A stretch of 64,000 bases of DNA from Sesamum alatum (Eukaryota; Streptophyta; Magnoliopsida; Lamiales; Pedaliaceae). Shown here piece after piece: positions 22,491 to 32,592 of the stretch. The notes under the pieces are model-generated. The model saw nothing but the letters and a program-made list of their open reading frames with translations. It was not told where the DNA came from and searched no databases. How positions within the stretch are numbered: position 1 is the first letter of the stretch; each line of letters opens with the position of its first letter. Location of the stretch: contig JACGWO010000007.1 of the NCBI GenBank assembly GCA_034509735.1, positions 2,418,001 to 2,482,000 of the forward strand, written 5' to 3'. The position numbers and the translations under genes are program-made.

Positions 22491-24587
22491 GTACCGATGC
22501 GGCAGGATTGTGTACGATGCGCATCTCATCACAGCACTAGTTGAGAGGTGGCGCCTCGAAACACACACGTTTCACTTCACCGTAGGGGAAGCGACACTGA
22601 CCCTACAAGACGTCCAAATAATTTGGGGACTCCCAATAGATGGACTTGCCGTGACCGGCGTGGATCGGGAGAGATCTTGGACAGAATGGCAAGAATATTG
22701 TGCTCTTTATTTGGGTTTCACGCCAGACGATGGGGAACTTAGGGTTCGCGTGTGTCCATAAATGCAATTTTGCGTCACATTACACCGATCAGAATTTATG
22801 ATAACACACCGTTCCCCAATATTGTACAATATGCACGTTATATGGCATTAATTCTTTTCGGTGGGGTGATGTTCCCTGATTCATCCGGGTATCTGGTATC
22901 ATTACTATATGTCCAGAAATTAGAGGATATCGACGCCGTCTGAAACTATAGTTGGGGCAGTGCTGTGCTCGCATTCTTGTACCGTGAATTGTGTAATGCC
23001 AGCACCAAAGGCAAAGCCCAAATTGGTGGCCCGCTGCAGTTACTGCAGGTAACATTAAATATTTATATTTCTCATTAACTAAAATATTACAATATTTTAT
23101 TTTTGACACAAGCTTATTATTTTACAGATTTGGGCTTGGTCGCGTATCACACCAATAACACCCGGTCTTAGTGATGAACGTGTAATGATGGGGCCAATAC
23201 AAACTTATAATAATCGGCTCCTTCCAATACCACCGTAATGTGCAACGTGGAACAAAAAACACAACTTCACCCGCACTGTACGGTGGACTGTCCGGGTATT
23301 TAGAGATATGTTAGATAGCATGACGGCTGATCAGGTAAACAAGACTCATCGTTATGCATATTTATTTATGAATATTAATTACCCACTAATTTAATATATT
23401 TGCTTTTATTTTAGTTTCTTTGGCAGCCGTACGACATGAATTTGGAGAACATTCTAGCCTACTCAGATGAGTTCAACCCCCAGTTGTGGACATCAATATG
23501 TCCCCTAATATTTTATGCCATTGTGGAAATGCATCATCCCGAACGGGTACTTCGTCAATTTGAAATGAGACAAGACATTCCACAGGGTACAAACAGTCGG
23601 GAATTCAACCTCCATAACATTTCCCGTAGAGCACGTGGGGGCACAGACTGGGAGACTCATCACACGATATACGTTAGTAGATGGGGTAGACGAGATGAAA
23701 CGATTGTGCGCCGACCACCCATTTCCAACAGAAGAGATACAGAAAATGGATATTGGAATTGGTACGATAGAATAACTCGTCGATTCGTCTCCTCATCTAC
23801 TGATAGACGTGTGGAGAGTGGCTATCAACCTGGACATGCACCAACAATACAACATGTGGTATGTTGTGCAATAAAACTTGATTCATGTTACACCCATTTT
23901 TCTCTTAGATTTAAATTCATTATTTTAAAATAGGTGCAGGAGCAATAGGCAGAGGCCCTTCATCTAAGTGTTCAACCTCCACCAACCAATGTCGAAGAGG
24001 CTTTGCAAATGCATCAACGGTTTAATATCGGAATGATTGAACTTCGTGAAATGCTTTCTCGTTTTCTGAGGGATAATCAGCCCGAACAACTAGCAGCGCC
24101 ACATGATAATGCTCCGTCTACATCCCACAGACAAAGGAGAAGCACTAGTAGAATATCTACAAGTTCACGTAGAGGTGATGATACTATTGGGACAGATATA
24201 GCTGGTCCATCCACAGTGCATACACCTCTAAATGTATATGAAGATTGCTACGTGCCTCAACCGCCCCAACAAAGTGATTGGTTTGATGCAGCTCCATACA
24301 TGCCAAGCCAACAACCTTATTATGGACAGGTTGATCTTGACCTTGGGCTTGACACGAGTCAAACATATGCACCAAAATATAATATCTCACCAATTTCATT
24401 TCCAGCATTTGGTGCATATCGTGATTATGGAGAGTCTAGTTCTGCAACATCATCAAGTCGATTGCATATGAATGCAGATAATGATGATAATGTTGAAAAT
24501 GAACCAAGACAAAATATGGGTGAAGAAATAAGAAGACCTCGGCGCCAACAGCACCGACGCACTTGCGGGACAGGCGGTCATTTTTAA
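22486..24587 (+). pseudogene. Plant mobile domain (PMD/MAIN-like) gene carried by the MULE
   Basis: Exons are about 22486-23048, 23128-23334, 23415-23858 and 23934-24587, joined by GT-AG introns. Family signatures are LITALVERWRLETHTFHF, WGLPIDGLAVTG, YSWGSAVLAFLYRELC and WAWSRI. The low-complexity C-terminus ends in RRPRRQQHRRTCGTGGHF. It is broken in four places. A 2-bp TG slippage at about 22750 shifts the frame, and there are three nonsense codons: TGA 22941-22943, TAA 23236-23238 and TAG 23946-23948. Family knowledge: PMD proteins occur both as host genes (MAIN, MAIL1, needed for silencing and genome stability) and inside transposons. Databases often mislabel them as 'phosphatase 7 long form'. 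The N-terminus is short or overlaps the transposase exon in antisense. Confidence 0.88.
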
Positions 24588-24716
24588 GAATTGTAATTAT
24601 TATAATTAATTTTTAAAATTATATTTTTTAATTTCAATATAATTTTTTTATGTAATTTTTTTTACATTTATAATAATATTATAATAATAATAATAATAAA
24701 ATTAAAAAAAAAATAG

Positions 24717-24741
24717 AAGTCGAACTCACAGAGTTCGACTT
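24717..24741. repeat. Right subterminal palindrome of the MULE
   Basis: AAGTCGAACTC, spacer ACA, then GAGTTCGACTT, 80 bp inside the right end. The arms are identical to those of the left palindrome at 20332-20356; only the spacer differs. Confidence 0.85.
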
Positions 24742-24949
24742 TTACCAATTATGTTATATATATTATATTATATTTATTTTTGTTATTTTTTATTTTTTAA
24801 TATTAAATAAATAAATAAGCCTAGAAAGACGTAGCAATAAATTCATCATTTTCCTAAACATATACTTCATTCTTTCTCTTTTAGTTATTTTATCTATCTA
24901 TCTATTTATTTATTTATTTTTTAGTAGATGCTGTTGAATAATGATAAAT

Positions 24950-25370
24950 TACAACAAGTTCTTATAAAATTTTACATAATTAAAAATATCCTTTCTTATT
25001 TGAAAAAAATACCAATCCCCCCTGATTTTAATAGATTAGGCCATTTTGTTAGTCTCTGTTAGGTTTTCATCCGTTTTGTGGTGAACTGACCAAAATACCC
25101 ACGTGGACTATAACATAATTTACTTTTTTAAAAGGAAATTCTAAAAAAAATTATGGACTAGAAGGGCAAGAAAGAAATTTCACTTCATCGACTTTTTTAT
25201 AATTTTTCATTCTTTTTAAAATGGGGAAAAAAGCAAGAAGCCATACCCCTATTCAAGAATTACATAATTTCATCAAATATAGGATTATTAGTAATTTTTC
25301 AAACAACGATAAAATATTCATAATAATATCAAATTCTGAGAGACCTCATTGCAATATACCCTTGAATTAA
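24950..25370. mobile_element. Inverted-repeat element, family D
   Basis: The left phrase 'ttacataattaaaaatatcc' and its mirror at 25290-25365 ('gtaatttttcaaacaacg', 'atattcataataatatc') match the other family D copies at 14215, 27168 and 39010. Ends are approximate; non-coding. Confidence 0.45.
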
Positions 25371-25787
25371 TTGTTCTTTTAATGCTTAAAGATTTGTTTT
25401 GCATATACTGTAAAACATCATCATTTCACAATGCAAAAACCAAACAATAACCCGAAAAAATAAGTAAAAAAACAATAAATGAACATGTAACAGTTTCCAT
25501 CATACAAATGTTATTAATGAGGTGAAATCTAACAGATAATTAAAGCAAAAAATACACATCATCTTTTTATTAAATTCAGGACAACATCATATTTATTATC
25601 AAATCTATACCAAACAATATAAAAGAACCACATTTATTTCATAAATATATATATACCCCCAACAAAAGTACCGACACATACCCTATTTTCACCGGTTCTT
25701 TCTCCAAAAAAAAAAGAAAAATTAAAGCCCACGAAAAGGAGAAAATAACAAAAAAAAGAGTAAAACAAATTTTATTTGTTTTCTTGC

Positions 25788-26075
25788 ATGGATGATGAGT
25801 TGTCGACTTCTCCACGATCAAGTTGTTACCTGTGGCGATGTTGTAAGAAGAAAGGATGCGATCAGAGCTGTAAAGAAAGTTGTAAGAATTCGAAAAAGAA
25901 TGCATACTATGGAGATTATGGGTTGGAGGAGAACATTTATGGAGAAAAAGGGGGTTTTCTTGCAAAAGAGCAAAAGAAATTGGACAAGGAAAAAGGCATG
26001 AAAGATCAAGAGAAATTGAGTGGTAAAGTGATGAAGAAAAAGGGTTTCAATTTTGGCTTGAAGGGAGGGAAGTGA
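25788..26075 (+). CDS. Possible small Cys/Lys-rich protein, unknown
   Basis: A 95-residue open frame starting MDDELSTSPRSSCYLWRCC. Five of its six cysteines fall in the pattern C-x4-CC-x4-C-x3-C-x3-C within residues 13-32 (two as the pair CC); the rest is Lys/Gly-rich (EKLSGKVMKKKGFNFGLKGGK). It has no signal peptide and no recognised family. A gene-like context is provided by AATAAA-type signals shortly downstream (around 26133) and by less AT bias than the flanks. It could equally be a chance frame. No function is proposed. Confidence 0.4.
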   Translation: MDDELSTSPRSSCYLWRCCKKKGCDQSCKESCKNSKKNAYYGDYGLEENIYGEKGGFLAKEQKKLDKEKGMKDQEKLSGKVMKKKGFNFGLKGGK

Positions 26076-26472
26076 TGAGGAAATATTACATAAAGAGGAA
26101 TTTGTTCAATCCTTGTTTTTTTATATATATTAATAAAAAGAAATATTGAATGAAATATATTTTTTGTTTTTGGTAAGATGGAGAGGAAAAAAATAAAAAA
26201 TAAAGATGATCGGTGTATGTGTTGAGGGAGTTTTCAATATGTTTGATTATGTATTTTGTGTTAGTGAAAGATATGAATAAAGATAGCGTAAAATACTTTA
26301 AATTATGTCTTAATTAATATGTTTTTATTTTTCAGTTGTCTATCTAGAAACAATAAAAGAACATTGCGAATATTTGTCTAAGTCTGTAGAAAACACACCT
26401 GGTTTTCGAACTATCTATGTCGATCATATTTATTCCTTACGTTTATAATACTGTTTTTTTTATATTTGAAAT

Positions 26473-26698
26473 GAGTAAATTACATTTTTTGTCCTATAAG
26501 TGGATATGTTTTCAATTTTGGTCCAATACTATACACAATTAACACATTGCGTTCTATATGTGCAATTCTTTTTCAAATTCAGGACATAAATGGGAGTTTC
26601 ATTAACGCACATATGGGATGCAATGTGTTAATTGTGTACTGTATTGGACCAAAATTGGAAGCAGATTCACTTATGGGACCAAAAATATAATTTACCCA
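26473..26698. mobile_element. 226-bp hairpin MITE with perfect 9-bp TSD
   Basis: The two halves are inverted copies ('gtaaattacattttttgtcc' against its mirror, plus 'caattttggtccaatac' and 'acacaattaacacattgc'). An exact 9-bp direct repeat ATTTGAAAT flanks it at 26464-26472 and 26699-26707. The TSD length again points to a Mutator-class mobiliser. Confidence 0.85.
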
Positions 26699-27167
26699 AT
26701 TTGAAATACAACGATATTTGTAAAGCAATCAACATACTATTACAATGTTTAGTACGCAATACAACAATATCTTGAAATCTAACAACGACAACTTCAAAGC
26801 AAATAAAGAAATAATATATACATACTACTATGAAAGTGAAGGTAGATGATTAGATTTATTTATTTTTTCCAATTTAATCCTCCTTCTAATTGCTCTTTTT
26901 TATTTTTGGATGTCTATTAAAAAATATTCAAAAAAATTATTGTGTTAATAATTTATGACAGAAGATGAAGTTTCAGACGTTTGACACTGAAATTTTATAG
27001 TTGAAGTTAAATTAAAATAGCAACTTTATACATAGGTTTAGGATATAATAATTAAAAAAGTTAACCACGAGAAAAGAAAAGAAGAAGAAGCATAACATAT
27101 GGTCTCTGAGGCCCAAATCATGATTGCAGCAGAACACTAAAATGGGCAGTCCAAATTGAAAGTAGTA

Positions 27168-27587
27168 GCCTCTCCTGAAGTTGATATAATTATAAAGACC
27201 TTTTTATTGTTTAGAAAATTATAAATATCCCATAACTTTAACATATGTCTAACAATGAGCCAATTCTATTAAGCTTTCATCCAAATTTTGTTTTAAATTG
27301 GTCAAAATGCCCTTTTGAATTATAAGTTATAATTTTATATTTCTAAACAAAATTTAAAATATTTTTATGAATTAATATTCTTTATGGATTATTTATTTTA
27401 TCCATCATTAGGTTCTTTTTATATTTTTTTTAAATAAAAAATTCAGCAAGGGTATAATAGAACTTTTCACATCTCCATCTAGGGACTACATAATTTTTTT
27501 TTAAATTAAGGGGGTATTTGTAATTTTTCAAACAACGAGGGGATACTTGTAATTATGCCAAAACTAGGGGAGATAGCTGTAATCTCC
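27168..27587. mobile_element. Inverted-repeat element, family D
   Basis: Left 'gatataattataaagacc' with 'gtttagaaaattataaatatcc'; the right arm inverted contains 'cataattacaagtatcccc' and 'acagctatctccccta'. It is the best preserved family D copy in the window. Non-coding. Confidence 0.55.
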
Positions 27588-27629
27588 CTATATCTTATAT
27601 GATTGTTTTTAAAACTTATTATAATAATA

Positions 27630-28288
27630 GGAATAATTATATTTACACCCACTAACCTATGATTTTTTTAGGTTAAATTACAATTTTGGTCCCACATTGA
27701 AGGCCTGGTGCTCTTTTTGGTCCCATGATTTACGGAATTTCATTTTTGGCCCCAAAATATTAAAAAAAAAAAGCTTCATTTATAGAGAGAGAAAGGCTCA
27801 TATTTGACAGTAATTTTCCCTCCACAACTTCAAGTCATGTGCAGCACCATCAAGAATGAGAGTTAGGTGAGAAAGTAACGGCCATTTGCAACTTTCCGTT
27901 AAAATTTAACGGAAAGTTGCTACCGGGACTAAGTCTGCAATTTTTTTTAATATTTTGGGACCAAAAACGAAATCCCGTAAATCATGGGACCAAAAACGAC
28001 ATTAGGCCTTCAATGTGGGATCAAAAATGCAATTTAGTCGGTCTTTTTACACAAACCACCCCAAAATTTTTATAATTACAGAACCCACTTCTGACAGCAA
28101 AAAAGTAGAGGTAGTTTGTGTAATGATATTGACATTTTCGAAGGGTGTATGTGTAATTTTCCAAAAAATAGAAGTGGTCTGTGTAAATAATATTTATGTA
28201 TCCCGTGGGTGTATGTGTAATTATCCAAAAAAAAATGATGGTTTGTGTAAACAGACCTTATATTAGGAGGTGTAAATATAATTATCCC
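27630..28288. mobile_element. Inverted-repeat element, family E, with 9-bp TSD and a nested insert
   Basis: Ends GGAATAATTATATTTACACC and its inverse GGTGTAAATATAATTATCCC; flanking 9-bp duplication ATAATAATA (27621-27629 and 28289-28297). Inside sits a second inverted-repeat element (27671-28037) that splits the family phrase 'cctatgattt...tttacacaaacc'. Relatives of the outer element are seen at 38330-38530, 41680-41830 and 62280-62720. Confidence 0.75.
27671..28037. mobile_element. Inverted-repeat element nested in family E
   Basis: The arms 'ttaaattacaattttggtcc', 'cccacattgaaggcc' and 'tcccatgatttacgg' are mirrored at 27950-28035. The centre is 'acggaaagttgc'-type sequence with its own small palindrome. 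An imperfect 9-bp flank similarity is visible, and the element interrupts the host element. Confidence 0.65.
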
Positions 28289-28389
28289 ATAATAATACAG
28301 TTGCGGAGGAGTATTCCTAAAGGTCCTATAAATAAGTTGAAGGTCATGAGTTTATTAACAATGTTGATCCGGGTAGGAGGTCGCAGGTC

Positions 28390-28790
28390 GCCTCCATATC
28401 TCTTGGATAATGCTGGGACCTGAAAAAAGAGTAGATCATTAAGCTTCCTGGGAGGTCCCTAGCTAAGACCTCCAATACTTAAATCAGTCTGGATCGAGAT
28501 CGAAGGACGCGATCTGCTAAGTATTTAGAACTTGGTGTATTAAATATCGTACCTTAAATGCTGTCTGAACGAAGTATTTATAGGATTTGAAATGTCCACT
28601 TGTTCTGACCCATTTGTCACCATCAATTTGACGAATTTAGATAATCAGTGGCCCTTATTTGTCGGGTCGCTCAGATCAGATCGCCCGCAGCTGGGCCTGA
28701 TTGCCCGATCCAACAAAATGCCCAATATGGGCCTTGGAGCCCATTAGCTATTTGGGCCTCTTCGGGGGGGGGGGGGGGGGGGGGGGGCAT
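28390..28790. repeat. Unclassified repeat remnant with a 24-G run
   Basis: Phrases such as 'gctgggacctgaaaaaagag', 'aatacttaaatcagtctgg' and 'gtatttataggatttgaa' resemble those at 29200-29400 and 41010-41170 ('ctcaagtcagt', 'cctgtatttatag'). They therefore look like copies of one element. The block ends at an uninterrupted run of 24 G at 28764-28787. Confidence 0.4.
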
Positions 28791-29199
28791 TTTTATCATT
28801 CTACTAACATCCTTTATTATATCCCATCAAATGAGAAATGCCCCCCAGAATGCAGCCATTATCAAACTCGTGAAAGCCAACAACAATGATTGACTTGGTA
28901 ATCCTAATGGCTTATTACATGAACTCTTGCAAGTTTAACGTAGTACTATGTTTTTTCCTGAAAAAAAAAAAAAAATGTGATCATTCGTGTACATGAACTG
29001 GTGAACACGCTTATTACATTAACCTTTTACAAAATTTTCAAATAATAAGAAAAATTTTCGAGTATCAATTATACAGACTTATCCATTTCTCAAATTGATT
29101 GGTAGAAGTGCTTTAATTCTTTTTTCTTTTTTTTTTGTGGTACAAGTTAGAAGTTGTTGTACCACAAAAATGTAGGGATGTATTTTATCAAAGTATTCT

Positions 29200-29420
29200 G
29201 CCTGTTCTGAATACTCTAGAAAGTGCTCAAATGATCAGGTGAAGCCTACAAAACCAGACCACGTTAGGGCCAGCCAGAGGGGTCTCTGGCGTAGGCACTC
29301 CGACACTCAAGTCAGTGTATGAAGATATCTGAAGAGATAAGAACAATAGTTGGGGAGGCAAAAATATACAGTATTTGAGTGGGAGTGCCTGTATTTATAG
29401 ATGATGTGGATTATACGATT
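29200..29420. repeat. Unclassified repeat remnant (family of 28390)
   Basis: Contains 'gacactcaagtcagtgtatg' and 'gcctgtatttatagatg', shared in order with the blocks at 28390 and 41010. No coding potential or defined ends. Confidence 0.35.
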
Positions 29421-31125
29421 ACATGTGCATCTTAAATCAGATATTAGAACAATGACGTGCAATGAGCCGCACATATCTACAGTAATAGTGATAGGCGGTG
29501 ATCCAAGCAGACAAAAGCTGCACCGCTGTCAAAAGTAGCCGATACAGTAACAGTCAAAGACGGTTGTCCAATTCGGCAAGTATGAAGATCTCTGTAATAC
29601 CTCTAGACTTAGTTGCATTATCAGTGTTATTCCTGGGTTGACCTTAAACCGAAGAGCCCTTGCTGGGGGTCCATCTGTAGCCTTTCTCTTGAAGGTCTCT
29701 GAGTCAAGTGCTTTTATCGTGTGTTTCAAGATATCTTGTGTATTCTAAAATATCATCGAATCAGAAACGATCCGATGAATTCAATTATCAAAAAAACAAA
29801 TTTTAATATCTCAACCGAATCAAACTTCCATACTAATAATGCTTGAATAGTCATATATATATATATATATATATGAATTAACTCAATCATTGATTAAGTT
29901 TGCTTACCACTCAAATCCCCTAAACCACACTCAACTAACCACATGTTTACACTTCCGTACCACCAACAAATCACTTAAATTTCTATAATTTTATTTAAAA
30001 ATGTTCTTCATCTAATATTCACTTAATTTGAAAATCTTATAAAATATAATTTTAATCAAAATTAAATTAAATTCGTGCACAACACATATCACACAATTCA
30101 CATATCACCTAATCTATACATGAAAAAAAAAAAAAAAAAAAAAAAAAAGTTAGATGGGGCATCACAAGAATGCAGAATGCTGAAAACATGGCGAAAAAGG
30201 ATGGTTGAGCATGTTAGATTGGTCAAAATTGCACGTTGAAATGCGTCTGATTTGGGAGTGGGGTTTGACTTTGAGCACTTATGAAGTAAAGGGGCACTTT
30301 GTAATTTTAAATTGAAGTTGTGGAGCTATACCTAATTAATTCCATATAATATTATATAATAAACAAAATAATGTACTAAGAAATAATTTTTCCTTAATTC
30401 CAGCTGAACCCATAACTTCTTGTTCACACTTAGTGTCCCATTAATAAAAGTACAATATTTAGGTATGCAATAAATACTAGAAACTCTAAATCTAAATTTT
30501 GTAATAAATTTGGTGTTAGGAGTTGGACCAGTCTAATATATGATCAATTCAGATTTGTGAACCCCATTTTTTTTTCTAATTATATTGTATATATAAGAGA
30601 AAAAAAAGGAAAATTCCTTTTTTTTTCTCTAAATAATTTAATTGAGAAATTAAAAAATACTAATCTAAATCTGAGTTCAGTGAGAATCAACTGAAATATA
30701 CAGTTCGGAGAAATCTGATCGTAATTGTATATTTTTTATTTATAATTTTGATCAAATTCTTTTTTTCCTTTTCTTTTTGGAAGGGGGGGGGGTGTTCAAG
30801 ATTTTTATATTTTAAATTACTTATTTCGTTTTTAAATGTATATATATAGAGAGAGAGGGGGAGAGAGAAAGAGGGTATTAGGGAAGTCAAAATGGTGTGA
30901 AGACTTAAACAAATCACACTTTATCTCCTCACATGGGGCAAGAGAAATACATACACTAAAAGCCAATGTTCCGGCAAGAAAAAAACATGCACTTTCCTTC
31001 ATTACATGCCTAACTTCTCCAAGAAAAAGGCCTTTCTCCACTTTCCTTTAACTTTTCAACTCTTGAGAACTCATTCATGAAAACCAACTACTTTTGTACC
31101 CCAAACATCCAATCCATCTCAAGAG
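29421..31125. other. Intergenic region upstream of the GT4 gene
   Basis: AT-rich, with (AT)n at about 29855-29874, an A-run at 30123-30148 and a GA-rich tract at 30848-30875 just after a TATATATATA stretch (30839-30848). The last two form a plausible core promoter/leader for the glycosyltransferase starting at 31126. No gene seen. Confidence 0.4.
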
Positions 31126-32592
31126 ATGGCCTCCAACAACAAGCCAAAGAAACCATTACTCCTCCTTCATTCCAATCTCTCCATCACCCTATTCTTCATT
31201 GTTGTTTTCACCGTTCCAGCTTTACTTCTCCTCCACACCCCTTCTAACTACATATGCACAAACCTAATCTCTTCCAACGACAAGATCACATGGTCCGGGG
31301 ACCTCAGGTACGCGGAGTTCTCGTGGAACAAGCTCAAATTAGACGATGACAACCCTCCACCGACGTCTCTCAAGATCGCCGTCTTCTCAAGGAAATGGCC
31401 CACTAGCTCAACCCCCGGTGGCATGGAACGACACGCGCATACGCTCCACATGGCTCTAGCCCGTCGTGGCCATCGAGTACATGTCTTCACTTCTCCCCCT
31501 ATCGTTCCAATCACACGGCAAGTGCAGCAAACTCAAGAAAGTTCACCCTCGTACCCTGTAGTGCATTGGCACGAAGGTGAACCGGACAAATGGCGGTACA
31601 ACAAGGCGTGGGAGCAGTTCCAAGAAGAGAATCGGCAGGAGCCCTTCGACGTGATCCACTCAGAGAGTGTGGCGCTCCCGTTCTGGCTGGCGAAGGGAGT
31701 TCCAAACCTAGCCGTCTCCTGGCATGGGATAGCACTTGAGAGCGTGCAGTCGAGCATCTACCAAGACTTGACCCGGAAGCCTAGTGAGCTGATGTCCCCT
31801 GCATTCAACAATAGTTTACAAGTTATGATCCCCAAAGTTCTAAATGAGATCAGATTCTTCTCACACTATGCACACCATGTAGCCATAAGTGACAGTTGTG
31901 GTGAAATGCTAAGAGATGTGTACCAGATTCCGACCAAGAGAGTTCATGTAATAGTTAATGGTGTCAATGAAGAGGACTTCATCCAAGACTTGGGATTAGG
32001 ACAAGAGTTCAGATCCAAGATCGGTGTCCCAAAGAATGCCAGCCTAGTTCTTGGTGTTGCAGGGAGACTAGTGAAAGATAAAGGCCATCCACTACTCTAT
32101 GAGGCCTTCTCCAAGCTCATAACCAAGCACCCTCATGTCTACTTGATCGTGGCCGGCTCCGGGCCGTGGATGCATAGATACAAAGAGTTGGGGCCTCAAG
32201 TAATAGTTTTGGGATCGATGAATCCACTAGAATTACGGGCATTCTATAACGCTATCGATATTTTCGTTAACCCAACTCTCAGGCCACAAGGGCTTGATCT
32301 CACACTGATGGAGGCAATGATGACTGGGAAGCCTGTTATGGCGTCAAGATTTCCCAGCATTAAGGGGACTATTGTGGTTGATGACGAATTCGGTTTCATG
32401 TTTTCGCCTAACGTTGAATCGTTGCACGAGGCGTTGGAGCTGGTCGTGGCCGAAGGGGCGAAGAGGCTGTCACAGAGAGGAAGGGCGTGCAGGGAATATG
32501 CAGCTTCTATGTTCACAGCCAGGAAGATGGCGCTGGCTTATGAAAGATTGTTTCTTTGTATCAAGAATCAGTCATTTTGTATGTACCCTTAG
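31126..32592 (+). CDS. GT4-family glycosyltransferase, type II membrane protein
   Basis: 488 residues, no intron. A short basic N-terminus and one hydrophobic segment (about 18-37) predict a signal anchor, so a Golgi or endomembrane type II protein. The GT-B fold of family GT4 is clear. The N-domain has KIAVFSRKWPTSSTPGGMERH and ALARRGHRVHVFTSPP. The C-domain has VNGVNEEDF, GVAGRLVKDKGHPLLYEAF and the donor-site region PQGLDLTLMEAMMTGKPVMA (from residue 387). The usual E-x7-E donor motif reads Q388-x7-E396, so the first Glu is replaced. Bacterial relatives transfer sugars to inositol phosphate or lipids; the plant clade (AT1G19710/AT1G52420/AT1G75420-type, from memory) has no settled substrate. 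A T-rich 3' flank follows the stop. Confidence 0.92.
   Translation: MASNNKPKKPLLLLHSNLSITLFFIVVFTVPALLLLHTPSNYICTNLISSNDKITWSGDLRYAEFSWNKLKLDDDNPPPTSLKIAVFSRKWPTSSTPGGMERHAHTLHMALARRGHRVHVFTSPPIVPITRQVQQTQESSPSYPVVHWHEGEPDKWRYNKAWEQFQEENRQEPFDVIHSESVALPFWLAKGVPNLAVSWHGIALESVQSSIYQDLTRKPSELMSPAFNNSLQVMIPKVLNEIRFFSHYAHHVAISDSCGEMLRDVYQIPTKRVHVIVNGVNEEDFIQDLGLGQEFRSKIGVPKNASLVLGVAGRLVKDKGHPLLYEAFSKLITKHPHVYLIVAGSGPWMHRYKELGPQVIVLGSMNPLELRAFYNAIDIFVNPTLRPQGLDLTLMEAMMTGKPVMASRFPSIKGTIVVDDEFGFMFSPNVESLHEALELVVAEGAKRLSQRGRACREYAASMFTARKMALAYERLFLCIKNQSFCMYP

Larger units (their letters stand above)
20281..24821. mobile_element. Complete Mutator-like element (MULE) with transposase and PMD gene
   Basis: A 4.54-kb element bounded by a 10-bp target duplication TAGAAAGACG (20271-20280 and 24822-24831). 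Its ends read GGGCTTATTTATT on the left and GGCTTATTTATT inverted on the right. Both ends also carry AT-rich stretches with (ATT)n and a 25-nt palindrome. Inside, two genes diverge: a MURA-type transposase on the minus strand and a plant mobile domain gene on the plus strand. Both are damaged by nonsense changes, so the element is no longer autonomous, although its borders are well preserved. TSD length, TIRs and MULE transposase agree, so the classification is secure. Confidence 0.92.

Noticed and set aside
28648..28893. Open frames through the G-run
   Set aside because: Poly-Gly from a homopolymer in a repeat remnant; no domain.
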